The notes beneath the pieces are model-generated. The model did no database searches. It saw only the letters and a program-made list of their open reading frames with translations, and was not told the origin of the DNA. Below, piece by piece: positions 33,001 to 40,200 of a stretch of DNA of 64,000 nt. Position 1 is the stretch's first letter. The number at the start of each line of letters is the position of its first letter. The position numbers and the translations under genes were made by a program. Source of the DNA: Liolophura sinensis (Eukaryota; Mollusca; Polyplacophora; Chitonida; Chitonidae); assembly GCF_032854445.1 (NCBI RefSeq), contig NC_088298.1, positions 14,001,504 to 14,065,503 on the forward strand. Direction: 5' to 3'.

Positions 33001-34078
33001 AACATAGTATATGCCTTAAAAGAGAAAACATTTTTTCTTGTTTTCTTGGGCATATCTTTTTTCCTTGAAACCATATATATTCTCTTTATTTTATAGTACC
33101 TTTTCATATATCCTTCAAACCAGTATGATATATGCTCCAAATGGAATTCTGTGGTATTTACATTTTTACCTTCATTGTAACACATTTCCAAAAAATAACA
33201 TTTCAAAATCTGAGCCAAAAGTCTCAATACTGTCAACGAGGATATTGGGTTTTAAAAGTAGTGTGACACTGATTTAAAAAATGTGCTGGAAATTAACTTA
33301 TAGACGGTGAGTTTGAGTATCAAAAGGTTTCAAGTTCGATCAATTTTACCTATGGATTTTCGTTTACAGTAGTCGACACCAAGTTCATTCTGGACTAGTC
33401 ACTGTTTCCCACACTGTGACATGTACACACCTTAAAGGTAAACTTAGAAGAAAATAACATATTTATACAACCTTAACTGAAAGAGCAATACAAAATGTGT
33501 CAAATTCTATTTTCATAAGAAAGAAAATGATTTTAAACATCATCATTTTCTACAAAATCCCCACATTTGAGGCACACTGAAAGTCCTGCCATGTTTTAGG
33601 CTTGTGCAATGAAAAGCCTCCTGTGCTTAAGGTTTACACTTACCATATGATAAACGTGCATTTCTAGTCCTAACTAAATATGTTCGTATACTGTGATAAC
33701 TGATTTTAAGGTCTGTGAAAGCGAACTCTAAAATGAAGAGCTTAGGATGTACTTGAGGGCCACAGGAACATGCCTACATGGGTGGCTGTAGGCTGCCAAA
33801 ATGTGTTTGGAATGTCATGCCCGAACAGCCACTGGGTAAACCCTAAGCAAGATGACGTATGCACAAATCTGATAAAATGCGGCCAAAAGGAGACTTCTAA
33901 GCCTTGGATGTTTAACTATTAAATACTCAAATAACAAGCACTGCTGTCAGAAAATAGAAATATTTTAATTAACCTTAAGAATAGCTCTTCATTTAATGTA
34001 TAGGTTGCATAAATATATCTTTTTTCTTTTAAGAGATCAATACTCACTGTATTTTGGAGGTTTCCATGTTGTTGCCAT
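2857..34078 (-). CDS. MSH4: MSH4, meiotic MutS homologue, complete 24-exon gene
   Basis: MSH4 forms a heterodimer with MSH5 that clamps onto recombination intermediates in meiosis and promotes crossovers; it has lost the mismatch-recognition domain. Exons in gene order: 34078-34048, 31166-30945, 30240-30092, 28907-28784, 25182-25116, 24612-24491, 23990-23847, 22925-22654, 21797-21678, 20707-20695, 20096-20043, 18503-18319, 17695-17683, 17208-17163, 16178-16054, 13641-13547, 13129-13082, 12522-12355, 10573-10501, 8872-8808, 6361-6291, 4481-4378, 3602-3511, 3066-2857. The sum is 2613 nt, 870 aa plus stop (human MSH4 is 936 aa). All junctions are GT-AG and phase-consistent. Seen: Walker A GPNMSGKS (607-614), Walker B LIIMDE (682-687), switch TH (719-720). 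Identity rests on remembered human MSH4, matched along nearly the whole length. No frameshift or internal stop was found. Exon edges were set by eye, so single-exon errors are possible. Confidence 0.93.
3276..3470 (-). mobile_element. degraded tRNA-derived SINE, intron 23
   Basis: Reverse-oriented and diverged. The tail region gtgttttacaccacactgaag and the core gcattatggtgggaggaaa are recognisable, and the head ends in ggccatggaggc. It is the same family as 7843-8106 and lies between MSH4 exons 24 and 23. Confidence 0.7.
3511..3602 (-). CDS. MSH4: MSH4 exon 23
   Basis: 92 nt, residues 771-801: [21 protein letters not shown] then a Glu run (EEEEEK). It matches the GLKAAEVSSLPPSIVLDAK block that ends the MutS ATPase domain. 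The donor is AAAG|gtacat. Confidence 0.9.
4200..4350. repeat. three-copy ~52-bp tandem repeat, intron 22
   Basis: Three imperfect copies of a unit containing tatagttnnggatgaaattt and cacacagtac, ending about 30 bp from the exon 22 donor. It does not include the exon edge. Confidence 0.75.
4378..4481 (-). CDS. MSH4: MSH4 exon 22
   Basis: 104 nt, residues 736-770: [14 protein letters not shown] then [16 protein letters not shown], matching the human block HFEVQHV..YTYKLSKGLTEEKNYG. The acceptor gttgtacag|T completes Asn of PNVEN. Less conserved than its neighbours but collinear and in phase. Confidence 0.88.
5330..5852 (-). mobile_element. Penelope-like retroelement fragment with inverted terminal copies, intron 21
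   Basis: The minus strand between about 5735 and 5522 encodes [20 protein letters not shown] followed by DSGYHLPS and a stop. This matches the C-terminal GIY-YIG endonuclease part of Penelope-like elements, where the EA..I..HNP.LNRD.G pattern is typical. Flanking it, about 118 bp at 5330-5447 recurs inverted at 5733-5852 (shared gttcttacatcgttatcaaa). Only the 3' end of the element is present, with no reverse transcriptase, so it cannot be active. Confidence 0.75.
6291..6361 (-). CDS. MSH4: MSH4 exon 21, switch histidine
   Basis: 71 nt, residues 713-735: [23 protein letters not shown] (human AFTLFATHFLEL..DALYPNVE). Thr719-His720 is the conserved TH switch of MutS ATPases. The donor is AAAA|gtgagt, phase 2. 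Confidence 0.95.
7020..8800 (-). repeat. 62-bp minisatellite carrying copies of the MSH4 exon 20 splice donor, intron 20
   Basis: About 24 copies of a 62-bp unit lie directly downstream of exon 20 in gene direction. Read on the minus strand, each unit contains ATGAACCTCAAG|gtacgta or a close variant. The real exon ends CTCAACCTCAAG|gtacgta. The array therefore repeats the exon-intron edge and its donor. It is interrupted by a SINE at 7843-8106. Confidence 0.9.
7843..8106 (+). mobile_element. tRNA-derived SINE, full length, with target-site duplication
   Basis: The head is tRNA-like: box A tggctcagtcggttaaagcg and box B ggttcaagtcc-type gagttcaagtcc. The body has the family core (tgctggccgccgtcgtataa) and the tail ends in cgtaaaacaccaatca plus about 26 A. 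The flanks carry a perfect 15-bp duplication, aaatcttatatgcaa, at 7828-7842 and 8107-8121. It landed inside a unit of the 62-bp array, so it is younger than the array. Confidence 0.93.
8808..8872 (-). CDS. MSH4: MSH4 exon 20, seed of the 62-bp array
   Basis: 65 nt, residues 691-712: [22 protein letters not shown] (human GIGICYAVCEYLLSLK). The donor is AACCTCAAG|gtacgta. This 3' edge is present in each unit of the tandem array that fills the intron downstream (7020-8800). Confidence 0.95.
9737..9974 (+). mobile_element. short DNA transposon remnant with terminal inverted repeats, intron 19
   Basis: The ends read tatacagggtgtcc (9737-9750) and ggacacgctgtata (9960-9973), which are imperfect inverted repeats. 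Inside, 9837-9945 encodes [20 protein letters not shown] then RCVAQAFN. This resembles the helix-turn-helix at the N-terminus of some invertebrate IS630/mariner-related transposases (family recalled, not searched). The catalytic part is absent. Confidence 0.5.
10501..10573 (-). CDS. MSH4: MSH4 exon 19, Walker B
   Basis: 73 nt, residues 667-690: [22 protein letters not shown]. Asp686 and Glu687 are the Walker B acid pair. It joins exon 20 to give DELGRGTS. The acceptor ttgacag has a long A/T tract; the donor is CGAG|gtatgt. Confidence 0.94.
12005..12235. repeat. interspersed repeat tail with (GACA)n microsatellite
   Basis: The block ggtaagtttcatcaaaatcg followed shortly by gacagacggacagacagacag resembles a common invertebrate repeat whose 3' end carries a GACA/GACG microsatellite. 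The class was not determined. Confidence 0.4.
12355..12522 (-). CDS. MSH4: MSH4 exon 18, second half of Walker A
   Basis: 168 nt, phase 0 to 0, residues 611-666. It begins [20 protein letters not shown] and continues [23 protein letters not shown], then ETNASTF. The Gly-Lys-Ser of Walker A and the TDDD..TN.STF signature loop typical of MutS ATPases are intact. Confidence 0.96.
12608..13022. repeat. 19-bp minisatellite filling MSH4 intron 17
   Basis: About 22 copies of a 19-bp unit in two forms, ggacacacaatgccacact and ggacacacaacacaacact. It takes up about three quarters of the 559-bp intron that splits Walker A. Because 19 is not a multiple of 3 and the unit has no stops, long open frames appear on both strands (up to about 180-240 codons). 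These are artefacts. Confidence 0.95.
13082..13129 (-). CDS. MSH4: MSH4 exon 17, first half of Walker A
   Basis: 48 nt, phase 0 to 0, residues 595-610, ending LILTGPNM. The Walker A loop GPNMSGKS is cut between Met and Ser by intron 17. The acceptor is atttcag and the donor ATG|gtaatt. Confidence 0.95.
13547..13641 (-). CDS. MSH4: MSH4 exon 16, entry to ATPase domain
   Basis: 95 nt, residues 563-594: [21 protein letters not shown] then PPVPNN. This is the conserved 'GRHP' entry to the MutS ABC ATPase domain. The acceptor attgtag|TG completes Val from the split codon. It ends in phase 0. Confidence 0.95.
14262..16053 (-). repeat. 87-bp minisatellite made of the MSH4 exon 15 edge, intron 15
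   Basis: Counting the true one, 22 copies of the exon 15 donor TATG|gttagtacatg occur. The normal unit is 87 bp: 56 nt matching the exon's 3' end and about 31 nt of intron. Some units are shortened to about 60 bp (a 27-nt internal loss). In about 14 units the exonic CTGTCCTGGAC has become CTGTCCTAGAC, making an AG after a pyrimidine-rich stretch. The 45 nt from that AG to the donor encode [15 protein letters not shown] in the gene's phase. Confidence 0.93.
16054..16178 (-). CDS. MSH4: MSH4 exon 15, seed of the 87-bp array
   Basis: 125 nt, residues 521-562. It contains [23 protein letters not shown] and [11 protein letters not shown], the helix returning from clamp to ATPase domain (human [14 protein letters not shown]). 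The donor is TATG|gttagt. The last 56 nt plus about 30 nt of intron are the unit of the array at 14262-16053. Confidence 0.95.
17163..17208 (-). CDS. MSH4: MSH4 exon 14
   Basis: 46 nt, residues 506-520, [14 protein letters not shown] (human RCQESLREIYHMTY). The acceptor is tttttatag and the donor CGT|gtaagt. Phase 1 to 2. Confidence 0.9.
17683..17695 (-). CDS. MSH4: MSH4 exon 13, second 13-nt micro-exon
   Basis: A 13-nt exon, ATTAGATTAAATG, read IRLN plus the first base of Asp, between cacacag and gtgagtag. It supplies the residues equivalent to human IKMN between SADL and ERCQESL, and it fixes the phase: exon 12 ends in phase 0 and exon 14 needs phase 1. Its length, phase pair and AATG|gtgag end match micro-exon 10. 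Confidence 0.85.
17868..17920 (-). mobile_element. SINE tail trace, intron 12
   Basis: (TTTA)n followed by ttgattggtgctttatgctg matches the reverse of the SINE 3' tail. Only about 50 bp remain. Confidence 0.5.
18319..18503 (-). CDS. MSH4: MSH4 exon 12, clamp region
   Basis: 185 nt, residues 440-501. It contains [23 protein letters not shown] and [14 protein letters not shown], matching the MSH4 clamp (human [20 protein letters not shown]). The acceptor gttgcag|AG restores the Glu codon split after exon 11. It ends in phase 0 at ATG|gtgagtg. Confidence 0.94.
18575..19445. repeat. nested tandem repeat (~220-bp unit built of ~20-bp subunits), intron 11
   Basis: Four blocks spaced about 220 bp share tttccaagacaacatgga or a variant (near 18786, 19003, 19223, with a truncated last copy near 19430). 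Within each block, ctatagaacaccagggctg-type subunits are repeated. No exon sequence of MSH4 was recognised in it. Confidence 0.85.
20043..20096 (-). CDS. MSH4: MSH4 exon 11
   Basis: 54 nt, residues 422-439, [17 protein letters not shown], almost identical to human MSH4. Its acceptor and first 25-30 nt are duplicated about 80 bp upstream in the gene (20158-20221). The donor is GCAG|gtatct. Confidence 0.94.
20071..20221 (-). repeat. duplicated exon 11 acceptor region
   Basis: 20071-20157 and 20158-20221 are imperfect tandem copies (shared gggcgatgtct, caaacctgaaacaca and cagttttgtcttta). The upstream copy in gene direction reads ttgtgtttcag then codons for GLLDIAQRA, an acceptor with the start of exon 11 but no donor. 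Confidence 0.85.
20528..20595 (+). mobile_element. SINE 3' tail fragment, second family
   Basis: cgtcgtcatatgactgaaaa followed by gttgagtacgacgttaaacc, then (cact)n. It is identical in type to the tail of the element at 20978-21340. Confidence 0.75.
20695..20707 (-). CDS. MSH4: MSH4 exon 10, 13-nt micro-exon
   Basis: A 13-nt exon, CCAAACATTAATG, read PNIN plus the first base of Gly. Upstream is a strong acceptor (cttaatttcag); downstream is gtgaga. Without it, exon 9 (phase 0) cannot join exon 11 (needs phase 1), and five residues seen in human MSH4 (AVRSNINEFLDIARR) would be missing. With it the protein reads [15 protein letters not shown]. Found by frame and homology, not by RNA. Confidence 0.85.
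20978..21340 (+). mobile_element. tRNA-derived SINE, full length, second family, intron 9
   Basis: The head is tRNA-like (tagcacagttggtagagcg, box A). The body is about 230 bp, and the tail is tcatatgactgaaaaattg followed by acgttaaaccccaagcactc. A 14-bp direct repeat, ctcaggccacttac, flanks it at 20964-20977 and 21341-21354. The tail resembles conserved tails reported for molluscan SINEs (from memory). Confidence 0.88.
21678..21797 (-). CDS. MSH4: MSH4 exon 9
   Basis: 120 nt, phase 0 to 0, residues 378-417. It contains [18 protein letters not shown] and [12 protein letters not shown], the start of the MutS lever/clamp region. The next obvious exon (20096-20043) does not join in frame, which led to the 13-nt micro-exon between them. 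Confidence 0.93.
22507..22645 (-). repeat. two decayed copies of the MSH4 exon 8 3' end with donors
   Basis: Read on the minus strand, the exon end AACCCACTGTTCAGA..GACAG|GT recurs at about 22638-22595 with donor gtacta. A second, more diverged copy starting TTTGGAGGAGTGTATGAACC runs to AGAGAG|gtacta near 22507. Both lie immediately downstream of the real exon. Their spacing suggests unequal duplication of about 50-90 bp. Confidence 0.8.
22654..22925 (-). CDS. MSH4: MSH4 exon 8, MutS core helices
   Basis: The longest exon, 272 nt, residues 287-377. It contains [20 protein letters not shown] and [17 protein letters not shown], all close to human MSH4. It ends at AGACAG|gttcta in phase 0. Its last 40-90 nt, with the donor, are copied twice just downstream (see the repeat at 22507-22645). 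Confidence 0.94.
23239..23524 (-). mobile_element. tRNA-derived SINE, near full length, intron 7
   Basis: Reverse orientation: (TTTA)n tail, ggtgttttatgccgtactca, core gcattatagtgggaggaaac, and head gctaaccaactgagccacgg. It ends in a run of about 19 C (23506-23524), a likely slippage tract. Confidence 0.92.
23847..23990 (-). CDS. MSH4: MSH4 exon 7
   Basis: 144 nt, residues 239-286. It contains [21 protein letters not shown], the MutS core (domain III) signature with the TPGG turn and adjacent arginines. The acceptor has a T-rich tract (ttttttccag). Phase 1 to 1. Confidence 0.95.
24491..24612 (-). CDS. MSH4: MSH4 exon 6
   Basis: 122 nt, residues 198-238. It encodes [19 protein letters not shown] then FAPQSLKI, a highly conserved MSH4 core block (human [19 protein letters not shown]). 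Phase 2 to 1. The donor is ATTG|gtcagt. Confidence 0.95.
25116..25182 (-). CDS. MSH4: MSH4 exon 5
   Basis: 67 nt, residues 176-197, [12 protein letters not shown]...DLASK. Two AGs lie 8 nt apart. Only the upstream one (gctcag|GTTTAC) keeps the frame from exon 4, giving the Gly that follows ETK. The intron before it (25183-28783) holds a large two-part tandem array. Confidence 0.88.
26122..28182. mobile_element. possible hAT-type non-autonomous element enclosing a tandem array, intron 4
   Basis: The left end cagggttcccacac with ctttcaaggactt and the right end, read in reverse, ccagagttcgaaagggtcc with ctggaaagttcttga, look like the inverted ends of a common animal hAT-like repeat. No matching 8-bp target duplication was seen, so the two ends may belong to separate insertions. 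Confidence 0.4.
26410..28045. repeat. two-part minisatellite, 52-bp then 91-bp units, intron 4
   Basis: 26410-27045 has about 12 copies of a 52-bp unit (cagcatggtacttcagtgct). 27050-28045 has about 10 copies of a 91-bp unit that keeps most of the 52-bp core and adds about 39 bp (aaacagacacagtggtcagg). Two interruptions contain tatgtcccaaaacccaa. Several 60-76 codon open frames on the minus strand are products of the repeat. Confidence 0.92.
28784..28907 (-). CDS. MSH4: MSH4 exon 4
   Basis: 124 nt, residues 135-175. It contains [13 protein letters not shown], nearly identical to the human [13 protein letters not shown] block. The acceptor is tttctag and the donor AAG|gtttgt is weaker than its neighbours. 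Phase 0 to 1. Confidence 0.93.
29344..29615 (-). mobile_element. tRNA-derived SINE, near full length, intron 3
   Basis: Reverse orientation: (TTTA)n, then attactcaagaatatttcac, the core, and head gctaaccaactgagccacgg. Short aatct repeats flank it. It is about as diverged from 7843-8106 as the copy at 23239. Confidence 0.9.
30092..30240 (-). CDS. MSH4: MSH4 exon 3, start of MutS connector-type domain
   Basis: 149 nt, residues 85-134. It encodes [19 protein letters not shown], close to the EGRGLARGEIGMASIDL block of human MSH4, followed by the [13 protein letters not shown] segment. The acceptor is gttacag and the donor is GAA|gtaagc. It ends in phase 0. Confidence 0.92.
30538..30785. repeat. 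29-bp minisatellite, intron 2
   Basis: About nine copies of gaacatgtatggtacatatg plus tacagtaat. Each holds the palindrome gtacatatgtac. It lies between MSH4 exons 3 and 2 and gives a spurious 70-codon frame. Confidence 0.93.
30945..31166 (-). CDS. MSH4: MSH4 exon 2, disordered N-terminal tail
   Basis: A 222-nt exon, phase 1 to 1, residues 11-84. It encodes a Ser/Thr/Pro/Gly/Ala-rich tail with degenerate 8-9 residue repeats around TPG ([15 protein letters not shown]), ending in an acidic Ser/Glu stretch and SVIV. Vertebrate MSH4 also has a Ser/Pro-rich, poorly conserved N-terminus ending in a similar SVIVAVVEGRG stretch, which continues here in exon 3. The internal DNA repeats look like a short coding minisatellite. 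Confidence 0.85.
31167..34047 (-). other. MSH4 intron 1, no other gene seen
   Basis: 2.9 kb between exon 1 and exon 2. AT-rich, with two A/T homopolymers (32273-32287, 32907-32924). The open frames here (60-107 codons) are short, low in complexity and match no family I recognise. The donor gtgagt and acceptor tagtgtag define its ends. Confidence 0.6.
34048..34078 (-). CDS. MSH4: MSH4 exon 1 (start codon)
   Basis: A 31-nt coding exon giving residues 1-10 ([10 protein letters not shown]) and one base of codon 11. The start has A at -3 and G at +4. An in-frame TAA lies ten codons upstream (34109-34111), so this is the first in-frame ATG. The donor is ACA|gtgagta. Joining to exon 2 at the second possible AG (tgtag|AACCC) keeps the frame; the first AG would bring in TAG at once. 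Confidence 0.75.
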
Positions 34079-34200
34079 CTTGATAATATCTTCGTTGACG
34101 AAAGTTCCTTAAACAAGGACTATTGCAAGTCAGTAATCAGCAACTACTGATAATCTTGATAATATCTTCGTCTTCAGTAATCAGCAACTGCTGAATAAAG
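34079..34200 (-). repeat. imperfect duplication beside the MSH4 start codon
   Basis: The block tcttgataatatcttcgt, starting at the second base after the start codon's complement (34078-34095), recurs at about 34154-34171. The partner block cagtaatcagcaact occurs near 34131 and again near 34175. So a stretch of about 75 bp overlapping the start-codon flank and 5' UTR was duplicated, and the distal copy then lost its middle. Confidence 0.7.
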
Positions 34201-37200
34201 ATATAAGACAGAAAAAATGTACAGAGTGATTTATATGGATTCTATTCGCTTTATTTTTTGGATTTCAGGCAGCCATAACATATATGTATTCAGCTACTGT
34301 GGATTTTATATAGGGCCTACCCAGCAAAGCCTTTTTGAAGCATTATTTTGTGAGTTTTTCAACAGAAAAGACTGGAATTGATAAACAGCTGATGGGTAGG
34401 CCTATATGGGCACTCCATATTTTGTTGTTGTTGTTTTTCCTTTATTTTTTATCAATAAAAATTGTAATTGACGGAGGAAATAAAACTTATACATCTAAAT
34501 TTAAGGGATTGCATTGAGATTGTCAGTAGAAGGCATATTACCACTTGCTGACGTATCTTCAGATTCTTGACTAATTTCTCCAAATGTAAAACGACACTTA
34601 CCAGAACATTCTGTTTTAAGTCTGGTTGGGATGAGTTTTTTTTACATCAGCTTAAAACTTTTGCAGAAAAATTTGAAATTATGTAATTTGCGTGATTTTT
34701 ACGTTTTTTAAGAATAACAGATCACGGAAGTTTATAACTTCAATTTCAGATACAGAATCACAAATTAATGACTAACTTTAACCACGTCTTGATCCGAACT
34801 CACATCATTTGTGCTCTGAACTTCGAGAGCAAGCAGACGACATCTCCAAATGGTCCCGGTCTTTTTCGCCCAGCAAAGATTTACTCCAAGGGAGACAACT
34901 CCAGTAAGTTGAATTCGTGAGTTATACCCCCTTGACCTAGACATTTCGTAGGTGTGTGATTGACTTGCCATCTAATTTTTGATGAATCTTTCTAGATCAC
35001 ACTTCTGTTGACTGCTTATGATTTTACAATTGCAACCTAGGATTCCTCATCATATGATTGAAAAATTGTACGACTTATAACCCCAAGCATACATACATGC
35101 ACACAAGCCATAAATTCACATGTCTGTGGTCGACTAATGAAGTCAGGTTCAAATCCAGGTCTCTGGATTTTGGTGTCAAGCCAGGTGGTTTATCAGTTAC
35201 CTGTGTGTGTGCAATGACTTCCTATGCACAATGACTGACTTCTTTGCTTTATAATACCTGCCAACACTTAAGTGAAATATTACAGGTATGACACTGAACA
35301 CTAGCTAAATTAATTTTCATTGATAAAAAGGAGGTTTTAACTAGTGCAGTTTTCAGAGTTTTTTTAGGTCTCTTCATATCGACATATCGCTTGCTTTTCT
35401 TTGTGAGATGATGCCCCTTGAACTATTCTTGAGCACTCAGCGTAGAACTGCCAATAGTGTACTGCTTGATGTCTTGGGTTCTGGTCAGAGTGCCTGGGAT
35501 TTAAAATCATTAAAAAGTAGTTTGCCACATTTTCAGACCTTTTTGAATCAGCCAGCTTGCAGAGACTATGTGCCTTAAGCATTCAATAACAGAATTCTTA
35601 GATGAATGATCTCAACTGTTACTTTCGCCTGGCTGATTCATTAAGAGCTCTGTTGCTGACATACATCTCTTCATCAAACCGAAATCCCTTCTTTAAAGAG
35701 GAACATTGTCACAATTTCTAAAACGGTAAAAAAAAAACACATACTGTCGTAATATTAACAGTATTACATGAATTTTCACCAACGAAGTCTGATCTCCTTA
35801 CAAAATATGAATACATCTTTGAGGTATGAAATTTCCAATCCACATTAAGCCAATTCACCTGCAGTCATCCCGTTTTTGACTGGTGACATCCTGCAGTGAA
35901 AACCCTTTGTGAAAGAAGCTGACATGCAGTGCCAGATATGTTTCAACAACAAGATGAAAACTTGAGATGGTCTGCATGACTGTCACTTACTAACCTCAAG
36001 TCTCATCTGGGTCACTGCTTGCAGGGTTAATCTTGAACACTAATTTTGCCCATTTAAAATTTTTATACATATGGTACTCTCAATCAGACAGTAGGTCAGC
36101 AACCTGCGGTTATCCTCTCCGCTGTGAGAGGTTTCCTGTCACCATAATGCCGGCTGCCGTCATATAAGTGAAATATTCTTGAGGACAGCGTAAAACACCA
36201 ATCAAATAAATAAATACAGAACCATGGAGCCAGACATAGTATCATGATGATCAAGCCAGGCCTTGTGCTGATCCCAAGCTGCCTGACAACGACACCAGAC
36301 AGGACACCCTTGGGCCGTGTCATATTATCCCGAGACCAGCATTATGATACCCATGAGTCAGCCTCATAGGCAGGTATAGGCATCACTTTGATCATGTCCA
36401 GTATGGTCAGACTTCGATTTCCATCATAAATAGTACAGAAACACCACATTAGACCAGACGTCACTTTACAAAACACCATATTTTATTTATTTTTTTTTTC
36501 ATCCATACCTATTAAAATATGTCTCAAACTAAAAGCACTGGTTAGCAAAGCACCTGGATTGACCAAAAGGGTTATGTCCCTTGCCTGTCACATACAAGTG
36601 TACACATCTAACCAGGATGCTTTACCTCATGGGATGAAATAACAAATACCAGTACATTGACTCATGTATGACAAACCATCAGAATAGTGTCATAAGATAG
36701 ATTGCTGTCATAAAAAATGTACAAACAACGACTGTGCTATACAATATAAAATATGGCAACATTATTTTTAATAAATTCAACGAGCGAGGTAAAGACTCTT
36801 TTTACACTGAGGTTTTCTGCCAAGAACAGCACTTGGCGGAAGAGGACAAGAGGCGATATTTTATCCCCTATCTCATTATTTCAAACTGTCTTATGTATAT
36901 AATATATATGTATGTATAAAAAAAAGAATATAATTTTTTTTTTTTTTCTTTTTGGAAACGGGTCTCATTTTCAAGACTTCCTCTTACAGACTATTCTCTG
37001 AAAAACGCAATTTCAAAGTTGTTAATTCCCAAATTTTACAGGGTAAATCCTGGGCAACTAAATTTTACCTAGTTCCCTGATAGGATAAGAAACTCCTAAA
37101 ACATAAGACTTCTAATATCTCAATGCACAAACAGTACTTAAAACAGGTCAGTTGCACTCTGCAGTACTACCTTTGTCAATTGTCTTATTAATTAGACATC

Positions 37201-40200
37201 CAATCTACAAACATGAATTTGACGACCTTGCTACAGGCTTCCACCATCTTGAAAAAGAAGTATGGAGTCTCATAGAAGCAGAGGTCTTTCAGGACAAAAC
37301 AAGACTGAAGTAAAACATTGAGCATTTGAAAGGGACAAATTGTGAAATACTCAAATACAGTCCAAAGTTCTTCATATATTTTTTCTTCTGATAATTGGAG
37401 CTGTTACATCTTTTTTTCAAACGCACTTTTAAAAAATTAGTCTTTAAATTTTAACATGCATTTAGAGCAAGCTGTAATATTTTCCACAATCTTCAGACAT
37501 TAAATTACTCATTACATGCTGTCCTTTCTTCTCAACAGACACTTCATTAAAAAAAAATATCTGGATTAATTGTTCTGAATATGTTTTATTCATGTAGATT
37601 TTTTGATGTTACTTCAAAATTGTTTTGTCCACATGTGATGAGCTAATCGACCGTTCAAAAATTCATAATCTCCACAATGACGAACAAACTGACTCCCATA
37701 ATTCATTGTAAAGATTTTAAACAACATTCCATTTCTCCTCATTTTCAACAAAAATAATTTTCTTTGTAATTCATTGTACAAATTTCAGTTTCCCTTTAAA
37801 GTCAGTCCCAAAAGGCCTCTTAATCCATCATCGAAGCTTTAAACAAATTTTCCCCTTTTCATACGAAGTAAAACATTACCTGTCAAAAGTACATTTACAT
37901 ACAGTATGACTAGACTGACAACCGGGTTTGCTGTTTGTAGACCAGTTACTCCAATTACTGAAAAGTTATGTCCTCTGATATAGCCGACACAAACTTTGCC
38001 TTGATGCAGAAACGAATGGCGAATCCCCTCCACCCTTACACACACACCAGAAAAACCAGTTCATTCCACATTGTGTGTTGAAGATTCAGGAGAATAATTT
38101 GTTGATGGGTGCATGGGGCAACATCTTCACTTGCCTCGCACCCAGAAAGTAACTCAAAGAAGAAAAGAAAGACTCCTGAAGACTACAGTCCGAAAGTCTT
38201 TAAGAACAAGGGGGTTGAGCTTTACGCACTTTGCAAACAAAGGCTTTGCCAAGAAATAGCTGCAAAGATGGAAGGATTGTTTCATAACGATACACTTCAG
38301 CAGAAAAATGCTTGTTCATCGCTGGATTAAATTTGAACACCTTGATATGGAGGCCATGATGAAGAACAAAACGCACACCTGCTGATGTGTTATATTTGAT
38401 GAAAACCGTCTTCACGAAAGCAAATGTGATGTCTTAAACCACTTGCCCACACCATGAGTAATAATGCAGCTGCCTTAAGAAGATGACAGTATAAAAATGA
38501 AATTTGCTTCTCTGAAAAAGGCAGGTGGCTTTATGTGTCACATTACACTCAAAAATGGTGTCAGAAAACACCTACATAGCACAACAAAGGCACTGCTGCA
38601 TCACTGAAAAAGTGCCGCAAATTTCCAAATCAAAGGCAAATATTTTAAATGATATCAATTACTTCATGCTGAATAATAATACTTTGACTGAACATATGAT
38701 ATGGGAAAAAAAAACACCTTTCTTCTGTTATTAAATTAACCTTAACAGAAAAACAAAAATGGCCCACATCTGCACATATATACAATAAGACCAAAACAAA
38801 AAACGCATGGATACAATTAAGTGCTGAGATAAAACAAGAAAAAAAATTACAACCAAGTTGACAACAAACTTGCTGGTATGAATAGTCTATCAATAACATG
38901 TACAGGTATATTACTTGATCATTAAGAAATTGTTTCAAATAAATTTGTGTTGCAGAGACATCCTAAAAGTTGCAACATGCCACATTCTACAAAGCACATA
39001 CATCATCTGTGTTATATGATCACTTTATGAACAATAAGTTAAAAATAGTCTTTGGCAATAAAACATCTTCATATTTTTTTCATTTTTTTTCAGATTGTCA
39101 ATTATCTGATTTCAAACCAAAGAGGTGAGTTAAGTGTTGGTGAGCGCATGTGTGACAATAGTTAATAACTAATAAACAGAAACCTGCAAAACTTGAGAGA
39201 TGGAAAAGTTCTTTCTTTTGAATATATTGCATTTTATCAGACAGTAAAAACTAAAAACACTCACTGTCATTTTAGCTAGCCTTGTCTTTCTCATAAAACA
39301 AAGGAAAAATAGCTCAATTAAGGAAAGATCTTTCATTACATCAACAGTTGCACATTTCCACTGGCTTTTATACAATGGCTACATAATCAGTTCAGATGGA
39401 AACTTTGAGGAAAAGGCAGAAAAATGAATACAAAAGTGTCCGAAAAGCTGGACTTCATGTCAGGCAGGTTTATATTGAATATTTTTGGAGGTTTACTCCA
39501 TCACCGGTTTTACAGTACTGATCCCTTTAGAGAAGGAATTTTGTACACTTACATAAATTCACCCCCTGCCCCCTCCCAAAACACTACTAATTTCCACAGG
39601 TAACTAGCATTTAATTTACCACAGCGATGAAAGCGCATAAAAATTGTCACTTTTCCCACAACTGGTACAAAACATATGAAAAGCACTACATTAACAACCT
39701 GTTCAATACACATCGCAAGACACACATCTTTCTCTCACAAGGCAAGCGAATATCTTTCAGCTGTAATTGATTCTTCAACCGGGAAATTCTGTTAACAACA
39801 ACATTATTTAAACAGTTAACAATTTATGTGTATTGGCTCATAATTGTGTGAATGTGGGTATTACAGAGACGGATCAATGACTGTACAGAGTACAATCAGT
39901 TCATGAAATTCAAAAATCCCATTTCTGACACCATAATTTTCCCAAACCCAGCAGCCAAAGTGTGCTCCTCTTCCCTTAAAAAAGACCTTGGAAAGTATTT
40001 TTTTTATATCTGAGCATATATCATATGTCTGAGAGAATCATTCCATTTGGGGCATGTATAACGGCCTAAAACGGTTTCAGCATGTCTTCACTGATCAATG
40101 AAATTTAACATCCCATTCTTATCAAATGTTATCTTTACAGAATGCAAGATTGACACTGAACAGAAAAAGGGAATCACCTAATAATAGATACTGAAATTCT

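Noticed and set aside
34765-34971. Minus-strand 68-codon frame upstream of MSH4
   Set aside because: It contains the dispersed molluscan motif and has no domain or splice support, so it is probably chance.
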